A stretch of 64,000 bases of DNA from Scytonema millei VB511283 (GCF_000817735.3 NZ_JTJC03000007.1:124001-188000), one strand, 5' to 3'; positions 15,968 through 26,867 are shown, counted from the stretch's first letter. The notes: generated by a model not told the origin, from the letters alone. Program-made: numbers and translations.

Positions 15968-18046
15968 ATGAATCAAGAGCCAACCCCTGAATCCCTAAGC
16001 GCAACTATTAATCACCTCAAACAACTCAACGAACAATTACAGCTCCAAGTTGCAGCACACCAACGGGCAGAGGCAGAAGTTCGATTTTTGCATAGTATTA
16101 CCCAGTCTATTAATGAATCTCACGATTTTCACTCTGCATTAACGATCGCTTTGGAAAAAATCTGTCAGTTTACTGGTTGGCAGTTTGGCGAAGCATGGGT
16201 TCCTAGCTCTGACGGACAAAGTTTAACATATAGCCCTGCTTGGTACAGTGCAGACCCAGACCTAGAACAATTTCGCCGCAGCAGTGAACGATATCAATTT
16301 GCTGCCAATGTCGGTTTACCTGGGCGTGTTTGGGTGTCAAAGCGTCCTGAGTGGTTGCACATTTCTCAGGAACCAGAAACTATATTTTTACGCAAATTCA
16401 TTGCAGATCGAGTTGGATTCAAAACAGCGTTGGGTATGCCAATTGTTGATAGTGGCGATCGCGTCCTAGCAGTGTTGGTATTTTTCATGTTTGCATCTTG
16501 TGCAGAAAATACCCATTTAATCGAGTTAGTCACAACTAGTGCCGTCCAGCTAGGCACTTTATTACAACGCCAACAAGCAGAAGCAGCACTATATCAAAGT
16601 CAAGCATGGCTGCAAGCAATTTTAGATAATTCCACCGCACTAATTTATATCAAAGATTTAGATGGAAAATATTTACTCGTCAATGTCTGGTTTAGCCTTC
16701 TATTCTATCCCGATCGCGCTGGAATCAAAGAAAAAACTGACTACGACATTTTTCCTCTAGAAATTGCTGCTGTCTTACAACAAAACGATCGAAAAGTTAT
16801 AGCTGCTAAATCTCCGATCGATTGGGAAGAACTGTTACCGCATGAAGATGACGGTTTACATACATATCTTTCCATTAAGTTTCCTCTCTATAACGAACAC
16901 GGTGAACCTTACGCGATTTGTGGGATCTCTACCGATATTACCGAACGCAAACGTGCTGAAGATGCCCTACGTTCCAGTATGGCAACAAATCGAGCTTTAC
17001 TCAATGCGATACCAGATTTGATGTTTCGCATCAATCGTTCGGGAATTTTTGTCAACTTCAAAGCCGCAAAAGGCGATCGCCTACACCTACCAGCAGATGA
17101 ATTTTTAGGTAAACATTTATCTGAAGTGTTTCCTCACGAAATCGCTCAAGCAGTCGATAGTTGTATACAAAAAACTTTATTGACTACCGAAGTGCAAATT
17201 TTAGAATGTCAGCTGATTGTAAATCATGAATTCAGAGATTACGAATTACGCATTGCTGTTAGTGCTGAAAATGAAGTTATGACAATTGTTCGCGATATTA
17301 CCGATCGCAAGCGAACGGAAGCAGAAATTCGTCTTGCCTTAGCCAAAGAAAAAGAACTAGGAGAACTAAAATCACGGTTTGTGACGATGGCTTCTCATGA
17401 ATTTCGTACGCCTCTAGCCACAATCTTATCTTCTTCAGAATTGCTCGAACACTACAGTCATAAATGGAGTGAAGATCGCAAACTCAATCATTTACAAAGA
17501 ATTCAAACATCTGTAAAACACATGACTCAATTGCTAAATGACGTACTTTTAATTGGTAAGGCGGAGGCAGGTAAGTTAGATTTTAAACCAATGCTCATCA
17601 ATTTAAAACATTTTTGCCACGAAGTTGTAGAAGAAATTCAATTAACGGCTAGCGATCGCCAAATTATTTTTCAGTGCCGAACAGACGATCGGATTACTGG
17701 AATGATGGACGAGAAATTGCTACGTCATATTTTTATCAACCTCCTTTCCAATGCTGTTAAGTATTCTCCTGTCGATAGTCCAGTTAACTTTGAATTAATT
17801 AGCGAGGGCGAAACAGTTATTTTTCGCGTTCGAGATCGAGGAATTGGGATTCCATTAGCAGAGCAAGAAGAAATTTTTAGTAGTTTTCACCGCGCTAGCA
17901 ACGTTGGAACTATCTCTGGTACGGGACTCGGCTTAGCGATCGTGAAAAAATCAATCGATTTACACGATGGCAAAATTGCAGTTGAAAGTTCAGTTGGCTT
18001 AGGCACGGTTTTCACTGTAGTACTTCCTTTAAACAAGCAGGTATAG
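15968..18046 (+). CDS. Sensor histidine kinase (GAF-PAS-PAS-HisKA-HATPase)
   Basis: Soluble sensor kinase of 692 aa with no TM helix. The order is N-terminal coiled coil (about 1-38), GAF domain (about 45-200), PAS 1 (about 210-328, ending in DITERKRAE), PAS 2 (about 340-450, ending in DITDRKRTE), HisKA with the phosphorylated H477 in MASHEFRTPLATIL, and HATPase_c (about 575-690) with N-box NLLSNAVKYS and G-boxes RDRGIGIP and GTGLGLAIV. The GAF domain has no obvious bilin-binding Cys motif, so it is probably not a phytochrome-type photoreceptor. The stop is 10 bp from the start of the response regulator gene, which is its likely partner. The signal is unknown. Confidence 0.93.
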   Translation: MNQEPTPESLSATINHLKQLNEQLQLQVAAHQRAEAEVRFLHSITQSINESHDFHSALTIALEKICQFTGWQFGEAWVPSSDGQSLTYSPAWYSADPDLEQFRRSSERYQFAANVGLPGRVWVSKRPEWLHISQEPETIFLRKFIADRVGFKTALGMPIVDSGDRVLAVLVFFMFASCAENTHLIELVTTSAVQLGTLLQRQQAEAALYQSQAWLQAILDNSTALIYIKDLDGKYLLVNVWFSLLFYPDRAGIKEKTDYDIFPLEIAAVLQQNDRKVIAAKSPIDWEELLPHEDDGLHTYLSIKFPLYNEHGEPYAICGISTDITERKRAEDALRSSMATNRALLNAIPDLMFRINRSGIFVNFKAAKGDRLHLPADEFLGKHLSEVFPHEIAQAVDSCIQKTLLTTEVQILECQLIVNHEFRDYELRIAVSAENEVMTIVRDITDRKRTEAEIRLALAKEKELGELKSRFVTMASHEFRTPLATILSSSELLEHYSHKWSEDRKLNHLQRIQTSVKHMTQLLNDVLLIGKAEAGKLDFKPMLINLKHFCHEVVEEIQLTASDRQIIFQCRTDDRITGMMDEKLLRHIFINLLSNAVKYSPVDSPVNFELISEGETVIFRVRDRGIGIPLAEQEEIFSSFHRASNVGTISGTGLGLAIVKKSIDLHDGKIAVESSVGLGTVFTVVLPLNKQV

Positions 18047-18056
18047 GTACAAAAAT

Positions 18057-18755
18057 ATGGCTAAAATTCTTGTGATTGAAGACGAACCAGATGTGAGAAA
18101 TAATCTCGTAGAACTGCTAGAGTCAGAAGACTTTGATGTTGCTAGTTCGGAAAATGGTTTGATGGGAGCGTTGTGGGCGCAGCAGTATCTACCAGATTTA
18201 ATTATTTGCGATGTCATGATGCCAGAAATTGATGGCTATGAGGTACTCGCTGCTCTCCGTGAAGAAGCAACAACAGCTACAATTCCTTTTGTTTTTCTCA
18301 CGGCAATGGCTGATAAAGCAAATGTCCGTCAAGGTATGGAGTTAGGAGCAGATGATTATTTAACTAAACCTTTTACTAGGGAAGAATTATTAGGAGCAGT
18401 TACCACTCGACTAGCAAAACAGCAAGCCATAGCACAACAATACCAAGCAGAATACAAAAGAGCAGAAGCACTGAAACAAAGAGTACAAGAGCTACAACAA
18501 TACATTGAAACAAAAGATGAAGTCTTGCAGCAATTACAGCAAAATTTGTCTAGTACTGTACCGAAACTGAATATCGCAATTAATATTCTAAAAAATATCG
18601 CACCTGGAGCGCAGCGCGATCGCTGTTTAGCAATTATTCAAACAGCCTGCGCTGAGGAAATTTCTATGCTAAGTCAACTTCCCTACTCCAAGATTTTTAC
18701 AGAGGAATTATCAGAGTTGTTACGCCAATGTCAAATTACCAATGAAGAAACTTAG
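18057..18755 (+). CDS. Response regulator with C-terminal coiled coil
   Basis: The receiver domain (about 1-122) has the acidic pair E8/D9, phospho-acceptor D52 (IICDVMMPEIDGYE), and the conserved T and K in FLTAMADK and YLTKPF. After it comes a Gln-rich helical segment (about 125-175, likely coiled coil), then a short domain of about 55 residues with no DNA-binding motif that I recognise. It therefore probably signals by protein contact. Partner of the preceding kinase by position. Confidence 0.9.
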   Translation: MAKILVIEDEPDVRNNLVELLESEDFDVASSENGLMGALWAQQYLPDLIICDVMMPEIDGYEVLAALREEATTATIPFVFLTAMADKANVRQGMELGADDYLTKPFTREELLGAVTTRLAKQQAIAQQYQAEYKRAEALKQRVQELQQYIETKDEVLQQLQQNLSSTVPKLNIAINILKNIAPGAQRDRCLAIIQTACAEEISMLSQLPYSKIFTEELSELLRQCQITNEET

Positions 18756-18897
18756 AATGTAGTAAGGAGCGAGGAGTGAGGGAGAAGAGGGTTATGAGTA
18801 GTGAGTGAGAAGAAGTGGCAAGCGGTACTCCGGTTTTTGACTTACGACTTACAACTTACAACTTCTCCCTTGTCTCCCTACTATTTTTCTAATTCAA

Positions 18898-19536
18898 ATG
18901 ATCCAAATCTTAGTGGTAGACGATCAAAGCTTAATTCGCCAAGGATTAAAAGCATTATTGGAATTAGATCCTGAATTAACAGTCGTTGGTGAAGCAGAAA
19001 ATGGACAAATTGCGCTTCAATTAGCTGAAGAATTGCATCCAGATGTCATATTAATGGATATTCGGATGCCATTGATGGATGGCGTTGCAGCAACGCGAGA
19101 AATTTTGCAAAAACTTCCGCAGATAAAAGTTTTAGTTTTAACGACTTTTGACGATGACGAATACGTACAAGCAGCGATCGCTCACGGAGCTATGGGGTAT
19201 TTACTCAAAGATACACCTTCAGAGGAATTAGCTGTAGCTATCCATGCCGTACATAAAGGATATACGCAATTGGGACCGGGAATTGTAAAAAAACTCCTAG
19301 TATCTCCTCTGTCTGTACCAAAACCTCCCCCTCCACCAGTACTGCAAGAACTCACACCTAGAGAATTAGAAATTTTACAATTAATTGCAGCGGGGGCAAA
19401 TAATCGCGAAATTGCTCAGAAACTATTTATTTCTGAAGGAACGGTCAAAAATCACGTTACGAATATTTTAAATCGATTGAATCTGCGCGATCGCACTCAA
19501 GCTGCAATTTTTGCAAATACTTTTCTATTTAAATAA
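18898..19536 (+). CDS. NarL/FixJ-type response regulator with LuxR HTH
   Basis: Two-component transcription factor of 212 aa. The receiver domain (about 1-120) has D9/D10, phospho-acceptor D54 ([13 protein letters not shown]) and K in YLLKDTP. A Pro-rich linker (VPKPPPPP, about 140-147) leads to a LuxR/GerE HTH (about 150-208, [40 protein letters not shown]). It is separated by 142 bp of repeat-rich sequence from the kinase-regulator pair, so it could be a second output of that system. Its 3' end overlaps the convergent deaminase gene by 12 bp. Confidence 0.93.
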   Translation: MIQILVVDDQSLIRQGLKALLELDPELTVVGEAENGQIALQLAEELHPDVILMDIRMPLMDGVAATREILQKLPQIKVLVLTTFDDDEYVQAAIAHGAMGYLLKDTPSEELAVAIHAVHKGYTQLGPGIVKKLLVSPLSVPKPPPPPVLQELTPRELEILQLIAAGANNREIAQKLFISEGTVKNHVTNILNRLNLRDRTQAAIFANTFLFK

Positions 19537-19959
19537 ATCCACACATTCCTGTCGCAATACGCCTTTTGTCACGCTAATCTTTCTAAAAGATTTAGCAATT
19601 ATCTCATCACACGCTAGATCGATCTGCGATTGGTTCACCGAGATCAAATCTTCGATTGAAGCCCCAATTATAATTTCTGATACACCTGCCCATACGCAAA
19701 CACTCGCACACATCGGACAAGGTTCACCTGTAGCGTATATCGTATATCCCTCTAAAGATGGAGTTTGAATTTTAGCTGTTAAACTACGAATGACATTCAT
19801 TTCTGCATGAGCAGAAGGATCGCAATCTCGCTTAACTGTGTTATACCCTTTAGCTACGACTTCGTTATCTTTGACGATTACAGCACCGTAAGGAGAATCG
19901 CCCTGTTTTGCTTCTACCAAAGCTAATCGCATAAAATCTTCAGGTGTCATCTGTGTCAT
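19525..19959 (-). CDS. Cytidine/deoxycytidylate-family nucleoside or base deaminase
   Basis: Zinc-dependent deaminase, probably guanine-deaminase-like. The zinc motif is complete: HAE (H51, E53) and PCPMC (C81, C84) in [15 protein letters not shown]. The 144 aa fit guanine deaminase or TadA-like small deaminases, and the exact substrate cannot be settled here. I chose the ATG at 19959. A TTG at 19968 and an ATG at 19950 are alternatives. With the ATG start, its first two bases overlap the start codon of the divergent K+ channel gene, so the two genes share promoter space inside each other. Confidence 0.87.
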   Translation of the reverse strand: MTQMTPEDFMRLALVEAKQGDSPYGAVIVKDNEVVAKGYNTVKRDCDPSAHAEMNVIRSLTAKIQTPSLEGYTIYATGEPCPMCASVCVWAGVSEIIIGASIEDLISVNQSQIDLACDEIIAKSFRKISVTKGVLRQECVDLFK

Positions 19960-20749
19960 GTTACTCAAACAGCGTGTAGGATTTTATTTAGAAGATATTG
20001 AAACGCCCGCAGGTCGGACAACCACTTTAATTATTACAGGTTTAGTCCTACTATCTTCTGCTATTTTTGTTGCCGATACATATCAAATTCCTCCTGCAAT
20101 TCGCAGCCTACTCGATTTTTTTGATACGCTGATTATTTTCATTTTTACTCTAGAATACTTATTGCGGCTTTGGTGCGCGGAAAATAGACTGCAATATGTT
20201 TTCAGTATTTATTCTATTATCGATCTGATGGCAATTCTGCCAATCTTTTCAGGAATTGTAGATGTTAACTTTAGTTATATTCGCTTGCTGCGATGGTTCC
20301 GTATTTTAAAATTAGTTCGTTTTCTGCAAGGGAGAACTTTATTTGGTCGCATTGGCACAGAAGACACCGTTATATTTGCTAGAATTTTATTTACTTTATT
20401 TGCGATCGTTTTTGTTTATTCCGGTTTGATTTATCAAGCCGAGCATTCTATCAATCCAAAAGTATTTCATACTTTTTTGGATGCGGTGTATTTCTCAGTG
20501 GTGACGATGACAACTGTAGGATTTGGTGACGTAACCCCTATATCCCAAACAGGTAGGTTTCTCACAGTTCTGATGATTTTAACTGGAATTGCCCTAATTC
20601 CTTGGCAACTAGGCGATTTAATTAAACAATTAGTCAAAACATCAGATCGGGTAGAGACAAATTGTCCTACTTGTGGGTTAGCATTGCACGATGCTGATGC
20701 TCGGTTTTGCAAAGCTTGTGGCACGAGATTAGAGAAGATTAAAAATTGA
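19958..20749 (+). CDS. Voltage-gated-type K+ channel with C-terminal zinc ribbon
   Basis: Six-TM ion-channel protein of 263 aa. S1-S4 occupy about 22-125, with an Arg-poor S4-like helix (YIRLLRWFRILKLVRFLQGR, 107-126). The pore has selectivity filter T186-VGFGD-191, and S6 lies at about 200-222. After the pore, the tail carries four cysteines spaced as a zinc ribbon (CPTC at 236-239, CKAC at 251-254). A soluble zinc ribbon on a short channel suggests assembly or metal/redox control; that function is inferred. It starts head-to-head with the deaminase gene, overlapping by 2 bp. Confidence 0.87.
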   Translation: MLLKQRVGFYLEDIETPAGRTTTLIITGLVLLSSAIFVADTYQIPPAIRSLLDFFDTLIIFIFTLEYLLRLWCAENRLQYVFSIYSIIDLMAILPIFSGIVDVNFSYIRLLRWFRILKLVRFLQGRTLFGRIGTEDTVIFARILFTLFAIVFVYSGLIYQAEHSINPKVFHTFLDAVYFSVVTMTTVGFGDVTPISQTGRFLTVLMILTGIALIPWQLGDLIKQLVKTSDRVETNCPTCGLALHDADARFCKACGTRLEKIKN

Positions 20750-20950
20750 TTTTCTAGAGAGCAAGTCGCAAGTCAGCAGCATCTAGCCACCAGCCACCAG
20801 CCACTCTCAACTCATAGAAGTACTACTTTTGGCATAGGAACATATGCTTGAACCAGAGTATAATAGCTCAAGTAAAAAATGTTTTTTAGTAAAAAATGTT
20901 ATTTTTGTCAAGTTAAGATTTGTACTTCAGTTTCAATTTAGGGCAGTTCT

Positions 20951-21655
20951 ATGGTTTTGTGGGCAGACTACGATAACTTTCCCATACCTTATAAGGGATG
21001 GAATGTGGCTGTGGGCGAAAAATATGTAGGTGACAGACGACAGATGGCAAGTGCCTTCACGAAGCTATTGGCATGGCTGCGAGAGTATATGTCTGTTGAC
21101 ACTGCTACACTCCTACTACCAGATGAAGATCGGGAAAATTTGCTCGTATACGCTACCGTTGGACTTGAAGAAGAGATTACACAAAAAATTCGTATTCCTA
21201 TCGGTCAGGGTATTGCGGGTAGAATTGCTGCAAGTAGGAAATCGATGGTGACTGACAATCTATTGGAAGAGGAGATTGTCAGTCCGATTTTACGGCAGAA
21301 AGGACTGCACTCGCTCGTTGGCGTTCCCCTACTAATGCGAGAAGGTATGGTTGGGGTTCTACACGTCGGTTCGCTTCAAGAACGCCAATTTACCGAACGC
21401 GACATACAGCAATTGCAAGTCGTCGTTCATCGCCTCAAGTCCATCATGGTGACAGCACAATTTAACTACCTTTCTTGTTCTGCCAGCCAAACAGATCTTC
21501 ATAAATATGTAGATCGAATTATATCGTTGAAGTATCGCTACCAAGTTCAAAATATATCATCTGCTCTACAGCAGCCTTTAAACAGCTACTGGTTTATTGC
21601 AGCGTGCAAATGTCTTGACATTTTCAGATGTCAGTATATATTGACATGCCATTGA
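20951..21655 (+). CDS. Orphan GAF-domain protein, possibly decayed
   Basis: A single GAF domain (about 25-175) with the pattern LLLPDEDRENLLVYATVGLEEEITQKIRIPIGQGIAGRIAASRKSMVTDNL, typical of GAF domains in SpoIIE-type phosphatases and sensor kinases. The last ~60 residues (from about 178) are Cys-rich, low in family signal and end without an output domain, so this may be the surviving N-terminus of a larger protein. ATG at 21044 (MASAFTKLLAWLREYMS) is an alternative start. A free-standing GAF sensor is the other possibility. Confidence 0.6.
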   Translation: MVLWADYDNFPIPYKGWNVAVGEKYVGDRRQMASAFTKLLAWLREYMSVDTATLLLPDEDRENLLVYATVGLEEEITQKIRIPIGQGIAGRIAASRKSMVTDNLLEEEIVSPILRQKGLHSLVGVPLLMREGMVGVLHVGSLQERQFTERDIQQLQVVVHRLKSIMVTAQFNYLSCSASQTDLHKYVDRIISLKYRYQVQNISSALQQPLNSYWFIAACKCLDIFRCQYILTCH

Positions 21656-22163
21656 GTCACAAAGAGTAGTGTCGTTTTTTAGCTCTGAAATAGTTACGAA
21701 AATTAATATCAAAGGCGATCGTACTTCCGTAAGAATCGATACAATAAGCTTCTTGTAGGAGTCGATTTTGCCTGTGAAGTCAAAAATTCAATTAGTAAAT
21801 TAGCGATCGCACTCGATTGCTAAGGTTTTTCAGAGGTAAATCAGAACCAAAATTTATTGAGTTTCGTTTGGTTTTGCGATCGTGAAATTTAAAGAATTGA
21901 AATTTAAGGAATTGAAATCTTTCGTTAACAAGCGTTTCAAAAATTTGTAGGGGTGCATAGCTATGCGTCCCTACTACAACAGATAACTAATAATTTCCTT
22001 AAGAGCTGAACATTTACATCTCTACTCGTTAGAGAATGCAAATTAGAATGCACCTCGATCGTCAGGTGTAAACTTCCTACACCCCATATTCCTGTCAATA
22101 ACTTCCAACTGCCGACTGCCAATTTCATCACGACCCTTCATTGCCACGGATAAATCGCCAATT
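21656..22163. other. Intergenic region upstream of gltB
   Basis: No gene was recognised. It is AT-rich with several GCGATCGC octamers and holds the fourth-type palindrome at 21948-21975. A GTA-N7-TAC sequence near 22068 resembles an NtcA site but has the wrong spacing, so no NtcA operator is claimed. Confidence 0.5.
21948..21975. repeat. 28-nt GTAGGGGTGCA palindrome, copy 3
   Basis: Arms GTAGGGGTGCATAG and CTATGCGTCCCTAC, with one G-T type mismatch in the stem. Same length and plan as the four other copies. About 190 bp before gltB. Confidence 0.85.
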
Positions 22164-25100
22164 ATGAATAGCAATCAACTACCACCAAAACAGGGACTCT
22201 ACGATCCACAGTTCGAGCATGATGCGTGCGGTGTAGGATTCATCGTTCATATGAAGGGCAAGCAATCGCACGAAATTGTAGAACAAGCACTGACGATTCT
22301 GTTAAATCTCAATCACCGTGGCGCGTGTGGTAGCGAGATTAATACAGGCGATGGTGCTGGAATTTTATTGCAAGTCCCGCATAAATTTCTCAAAAAAGTT
22401 GCAACGGCAGAAAATATTAACCTGCCAGAAGCAGGATATTATGGCGTTGGTATCATTTATTGTGCGCCAGATGCCGCAGTCAGGGAGCAGAGTCGGCAGA
22501 TATTTGAGAAAATTGTGGCGGAGGAAGGTCAAAAAGTTCTCGGTTGGCGTGACGTACCGACAGATAACTCCTCATTAGGTAACACCGCTAAAGCTAGCGA
22601 ACCTTTTGTACAGCAAGTTTTCATCCAACGTGCTGACAATTTAACCACTGAAACAGATTTCGATCGCAAACTATACGTCATTCGCAGACGTTCTCAAAAC
22701 GAAATTCGCACCACCCAGATAGATCCGTATTGGTATCCATCGAGTCTTTCTTGCCGCACAATTGTTTATAAAGGAATGTTAATGCCCGTGCAGGTAGGGC
22801 AATATTACCCCGACTTGCAAGATCCCGATTTAGAAAGCGCCCTAGCACTGGTACACTCTCGTTTTAGTACGAATACATTTCCCAGTTGGGAGCGATCGCA
22901 TCCCTATCGTTACATCGCTCATAATGGTGAAATTAATACCCTGCGCGGTAACATCAACTGGATGCACGCGCGGCAATCTTTGTTTGAGTCAGAATTATTT
23001 GGCGAAGATTTAGAGAAGCTAAAGCCAGTCATCAATATGGACGGCAGCGACTCGATGATCTTTGACAACGTGCTAGAGTTGCTTACACTCGCAGGGCGAT
23101 CGCTTCCTCATGCGGTGATGATGATGATCCCCGAACCGTGGACGGCGCATGAGTCGATGAGCGAGGAGAAAAAGGCATTTTATAAATATCATTCCTGTTT
23201 AATGGAACCGTGGGACGGTCCCGCGTCAATTGCTTTTACCGATGGGACGACAATCGGCGCAGTACTCGATAGAAATGGCTTGCGTCCGTCACGATATTAC
23301 GTCACCAAAGACGACTTGGTAATCATGGCATCCGAAGCGGGTGTATTGCCAATTGAACCAGAACGTGTAGCGTCGAAAGGACGCTTGGAACCAGGGCGGA
23401 TGTTTCTGGTAGATATGGCACAAGGACGGATTATTGCCGACGCAGAAATCAAACACCAAATCGTCACCGCACATCCGTATCGGGAATGGTTGGATGAGCA
23501 TATGGTGGCATTGGCGGGAGTCGGGAGTCGTAGGGGCGGGTTTAGCGAAAGATTAACAGATGAGGCGAACGACCTTCACTCAAAACCCGCCCGTACAGGA
23601 GTCGGGAGTCGGGAAGAAGGGGACAAGGGAGAAAATGCCTCTTACCCCTCACTCCTCACTCCTCACTCCTCACCCCTCATTCAGCGTCAAATGGCTTTTG
23701 GATACACCTTTGAAGAGTTGCGGCTGTTGTTGACTCCCATGGCAAAGGATGGAGTTGAGGCAGTAGGTGCGATGGGTGCAGATACGCCATTGGCTGTTTT
23801 ATCCGACCGTCCCAAATTGCTTTATGATTACTTCCAACAGCTGTTTGCTCAGGTGACAAACCCGCCGATTGATTCAATTCGGGAAGAGATTATCACCTCG
23901 GCAGAAACGACAATTGGTTCGGAACGAAATTTACTCAAACCAGAACCAGAGAGTTGTCGTTTAATTGAATTGAAAACGCCAATCCTTAGCAATGAAGAGT
24001 TGGCAAAACTGAAATATATCAATGAAGATAATTTCAGCTCCGTGACGATTCCCATCCTGTTTAACCCAAAAGATGGGGTGAAGGGATTAGAAACAGCACT
24101 GGATGAAATTTGCAGCCAAGCAGACCAGGCGATAACATCTGGTGTCAATATTATTATCCTGAGCGATCGCGGTGTGGATCGCGATAATGCCCCGATCCCA
24201 GCATTACTCGCAGTATCCGGTTTGCATCACCACCTGATTCGCACGGGAACCCGCACGCGGGTAGGAATTGTCTTAGAATCGGGAGAACCACGGGAGGTAC
24301 ATCATTACGCCGTTCTGCTCGGTTACGGCTGTGGGGCAATTAATCCTTATCTGGCGTTTGAAACAATTGAAAGTTTAATTCAGCAGGGTTCGCTACTCGA
24401 TGTTGATTTCAAAGCTGCGTGTAAGAACTACGTCAAAGCCGCAACTAAGGGTGTGATTAAAGTTGCCTCCAAAATTGGAATTTCTACCCTGCAAAGCTAT
24501 CGTGGAGCGCAAATTTTTGAAGGTATCGGCTTAAATCAGTCAGTCATTGACAAATATTTTACCTGGACGGCATCGCGAATTGAAGGTATAGATCTAGAAG
24601 CGATCGCCCAAGAAGCAATTTTACGTCACAATCACGCCTTCCCAGACCGTCCCACCAACGGACATACGCTAGATGTTGGGGGTGAATATCAATGGCGCAA
24701 AGAAGGTGAGGCGCATCTATTTAGTCCGCAGACAATCCACACGTTGCAAAAAGCTGTCCGTGAAGGAAATTATGACAGTTACAAGCAATACGCCACCCTG
24801 GTAAACGAGCAAAATCAGCAGTTTTTTACCCTACGCGGACTATTGCAATTTAAAGCACGTCAGCCAGTTCCAATTGAAGAAGTCGAACCAATTGAAGCAA
24901 TTATGAAACGCTTCAAAACGGGGGCGATGAGTTATGGCTCAATTTCCAAAGAGGCGCACGAAACCCTGGCGATCGCTATGAACCGGATTGGTGGTAAATC
25001 TAATACTGGGGAAGGTGGCGAAGATCCAGAAAGATATACTTGGACGAACGATCTCGGTGACTCAAAAAATAGTGCCATCAAACAAGTTGCTTCCGGTCGT

Positions 25101-26867
25101 TTTGGCGTAACCAGCTTGTATTTGTCCCAAGCAAAAGAACTGCAAATCAAGATGGCGCAGGGGGCAAAACCAGGGGAAGGCGGACAGTTACCAGGACGCA
25201 AGGTGTACCCCTCAATTGCCAAAGTCCGTCACTCCACGCCAGGGGTAGGACTGATTTCACCCCCACCACACCACGATATTTACTCGATTGAAGACCTTGC
25301 CGAGTTAATTCACGATTTGAAAAATGCCAACCGTCAAGCACGGATCAGTGTCAAGTTAGTCTCTGAGGTTGGTGTAGGCACAATTGCCGCAGGGGTTGCC
25401 AAAGCGCACGCTGATGTGGTACTAATTTCTGGTTTTGATGGTGGTACGGGTGCTTCGCCGCAGACTTCAATTAAACACGCGGGGCTACCTTGGGAACTGG
25501 GGTTAGCAGAGACGCATCAAACTTTGGTGCTGAATAATCTGCGATCGCGCATCGTTGTCGAAACAGACGGACAGATGAAGACGGGGCGCGATGTCGTTGT
25601 CGCTGCACTGTTGGGTGCAGAAGAATTCGGTTTTTCCACCGCCCCCCTCGTTTCCCTCGGCTGTATTATGATGCGCGTCTGCCACCTCAACACCTGTCCG
25701 GTGGGGGTAGCGACACAAGACCCACAACTGCGGCAGAACTTTACGGGCGATCCAGAACACGCCGTCAACTTTATGAAGTTCATCGCCCAGGAAGTGCGAG
25801 AAATTATGGCACAACTCGGTTTCCGCAGCTTGAATGAAATGGTCGGTCGCACGGACGTACTAGAGGCAAAACAAGCGATCGCCCATTGGAAAGCAAAAGG
25901 CATCGACTTGTCAAAAATCCTCTACCAGCCGCAAGTTGGGGCGGAAGTCGGGCGTTACTGTCAAATTCCCCAAGACCACGGGTTAGAACAGTCTCTAGAT
26001 ATGACAGTATTACTGGAATTATGTCAAGAGGCGATCGAACACGGTAAACCAGTCAAAGCCACTCTACCAATTAAAAATATCAATCGCGTCGTCGGCACGA
26101 TCCTCGGAAACGAAATCAGCAAACGTCATTGGGATGGTTTACCCGAAGAGACCGTACACCTACATTTCCAAGGGAGTGCGGGACAGAGTTTCGGTGCATT
26201 CGTCCCCAAAGGCGTAACCTTAGAACTCGAAGGTGATGCTAACGATTACCTGGGTAAAGGACTCAGTGGTGGCAAGATTATGGTTTATCCGCCCGTAGAG
26301 TCTACATTTATCCCAGAAGAAAACATCATCGTCGGTAACGTTGCCTTTTACGGTGCAACCAGTGGCGAGGCGTATATTTCCGGTGTCGCTGGAGAACGCT
26401 TCTGCGTGCGTAACTCCGGTGTCAATACCGTTGTGGAAGGCGTAGGCGATCACGGTTGCGAATACATGACTGGTGGTAAAGTCGTCATCTTGGGTACTAC
26501 CGGACGCAACTTTGCCGCAGGGATGAGTGGAGGTGTTGCCTACATCCTCGACGAGAAAGGCGATTTTGCTACCCGCTGTAATACGCAAATGGTAGGACTG
26601 GAAAGACTCGAAGATCCGGAAGAAATCGCGATCGTGCGGCAAATGATTCAGAAACACGCCGACTATACCCACAGCCAGAAAGCAAAGCAAGTTCTCGCCA
26701 ACTGGGAAGATGCGATCGCCAAGTTCGTCAAGGTGATGCCGAGAGACTACAAGCGCGTACTGCAAGCCTTACAGCAAGCGATCGCCTCCGGCTTAAGCGG
26801 TGACGATGCCCTCACCGCCGCCTTTGAAGAAAACGCCCGCGATGTCTCCCGCATCGGTGGCAGCTAA
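22164..26867 (+). CDS. gltB: Glutamate synthase large subunit
   Basis: Makes glutamate from glutamine and 2-oxoglutarate in the GS-GOGAT cycle. After a 21-residue propeptide the mature N-terminus is C22 (EHDACGVGF), the class II glutaminase nucleophile. The amidotransferase domain runs to about 430, then a central domain, the FMN-binding synthase domain (about 840-1240, [33 protein letters not shown]), the cluster motif [15 protein letters not shown] for a [3Fe-4S], and the GXGXG repeat C-terminal domain (about 1290-1520). gltD follows 76 bp downstream, indicating the NAD(P)H-dependent form rather than a lone ferredoxin-dependent one. Oddity: about 57 residues (about 451-507, [13 protein letters not shown] to SSPLI) come from repeat DNA inserted in frame. 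Confidence 0.96.
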   Translation: MNSNQLPPKQGLYDPQFEHDACGVGFIVHMKGKQSHEIVEQALTILLNLNHRGACGSEINTGDGAGILLQVPHKFLKKVATAENINLPEAGYYGVGIIYCAPDAAVREQSRQIFEKIVAEEGQKVLGWRDVPTDNSSLGNTAKASEPFVQQVFIQRADNLTTETDFDRKLYVIRRRSQNEIRTTQIDPYWYPSSLSCRTIVYKGMLMPVQVGQYYPDLQDPDLESALALVHSRFSTNTFPSWERSHPYRYIAHNGEINTLRGNINWMHARQSLFESELFGEDLEKLKPVINMDGSDSMIFDNVLELLTLAGRSLPHAVMMMIPEPWTAHESMSEEKKAFYKYHSCLMEPWDGPASIAFTDGTTIGAVLDRNGLRPSRYYVTKDDLVIMASEAGVLPIEPERVASKGRLEPGRMFLVDMAQGRIIADAEIKHQIVTAHPYREWLDEHMVALAGVGSRRGGFSERLTDEANDLHSKPARTGVGSREEGDKGENASYPSLLTPHSSPLIQRQMAFGYTFEELRLLLTPMAKDGVEAVGAMGADTPLAVLSDRPKLLYDYFQQLFAQVTNPPIDSIREEIITSAETTIGSERNLLKPEPESCRLIELKTPILSNEELAKLKYINEDNFSSVTIPILFNPKDGVKGLETALDEICSQADQAITSGVNIIILSDRGVDRDNAPIPALLAVSGLHHHLIRTGTRTRVGIVLESGEPREVHHYAVLLGYGCGAINPYLAFETIESLIQQGSLLDVDFKAACKNYVKAATKGVIKVASKIGISTLQSYRGAQIFEGIGLNQSVIDKYFTWTASRIEGIDLEAIAQEAILRHNHAFPDRPTNGHTLDVGGEYQWRKEGEAHLFSPQTIHTLQKAVREGNYDSYKQYATLVNEQNQQFFTLRGLLQFKARQPVPIEEVEPIEAIMKRFKTGAMSYGSISKEAHETLAIAMNRIGGKSNTGEGGEDPERYTWTNDLGDSKNSAIKQVASGRFGVTSLYLSQAKELQIKMAQGAKPGEGGQLPGRKVYPSIAKVRHSTPGVGLISPPPHHDIYSIEDLAELIHDLKNANRQARISVKLVSEVGVGTIAAGVAKAHADVVLISGFDGGTGASPQTSIKHAGLPWELGLAETHQTLVLNNLRSRIVVETDGQMKTGRDVVVAALLGAEEFGFSTAPLVSLGCIMMRVCHLNTCPVGVATQDPQLRQNFTGDPEHAVNFMKFIAQEVREIMAQLGFRSLNEMVGRTDVLEAKQAIAHWKAKGIDLSKILYQPQVGAEVGRYCQIPQDHGLEQSLDMTVLLELCQEAIEHGKPVKATLPIKNINRVVGTILGNEISKRHWDGLPEETVHLHFQGSAGQSFGAFVPKGVTLELEGDANDYLGKGLSGGKIMVYPPVESTFIPEENIIVGNVAFYGATSGEAYISGVAGERFCVRNSGVNTVVEGVGDHGCEYMTGGKVVILGTTGRNFAAGMSGGVAYILDEKGDFATRCNTQMVGLERLEDPEEIAIVRQMIQKHADYTHSQKAKQVLANWEDAIAKFVKVMPRDYKRVLQALQQAIASGLSGDDALTAAFEENARDVSRIGGS
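23517..23684. repeat. Repeat insertion inside gltB (67-bp element copy B plus heptamers)
   Basis: The 67-bp element 23530-23596 (GTAGGGGCGGGTTT...AAACCCGCCCGTAC) is flanked by two 14-bp direct copies of GGAGTCGGGAGTCG (23517-23530 and 23598-23611). A TCACTCC/TCACCCC heptamer array follows (about 23645-23680). The whole stretch keeps the reading frame and has no stop. It separates HMVALA from [13 protein letters not shown], which are close to each other in ordinary GltB proteins. Confidence 0.88.

Noticed and set aside
22060-22090. NtcA-like site GTA...TAC upstream of gltB
   Set aside because: The half-sites are separated by 7 bases, not the 8 needed, and no suitable -10 box follows at the right distance.
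25503-25903. Long antisense frames (103 and 128 aa) in gltB
   Set aside because: High-GC coding strand of a conserved gene creates open antisense frames; no independent start signals or homology.
26220-26765. 181-aa antisense frame in gltB
   Set aside because: Shadow of the conserved GXGXG region of GltB; no ribosome-binding site.
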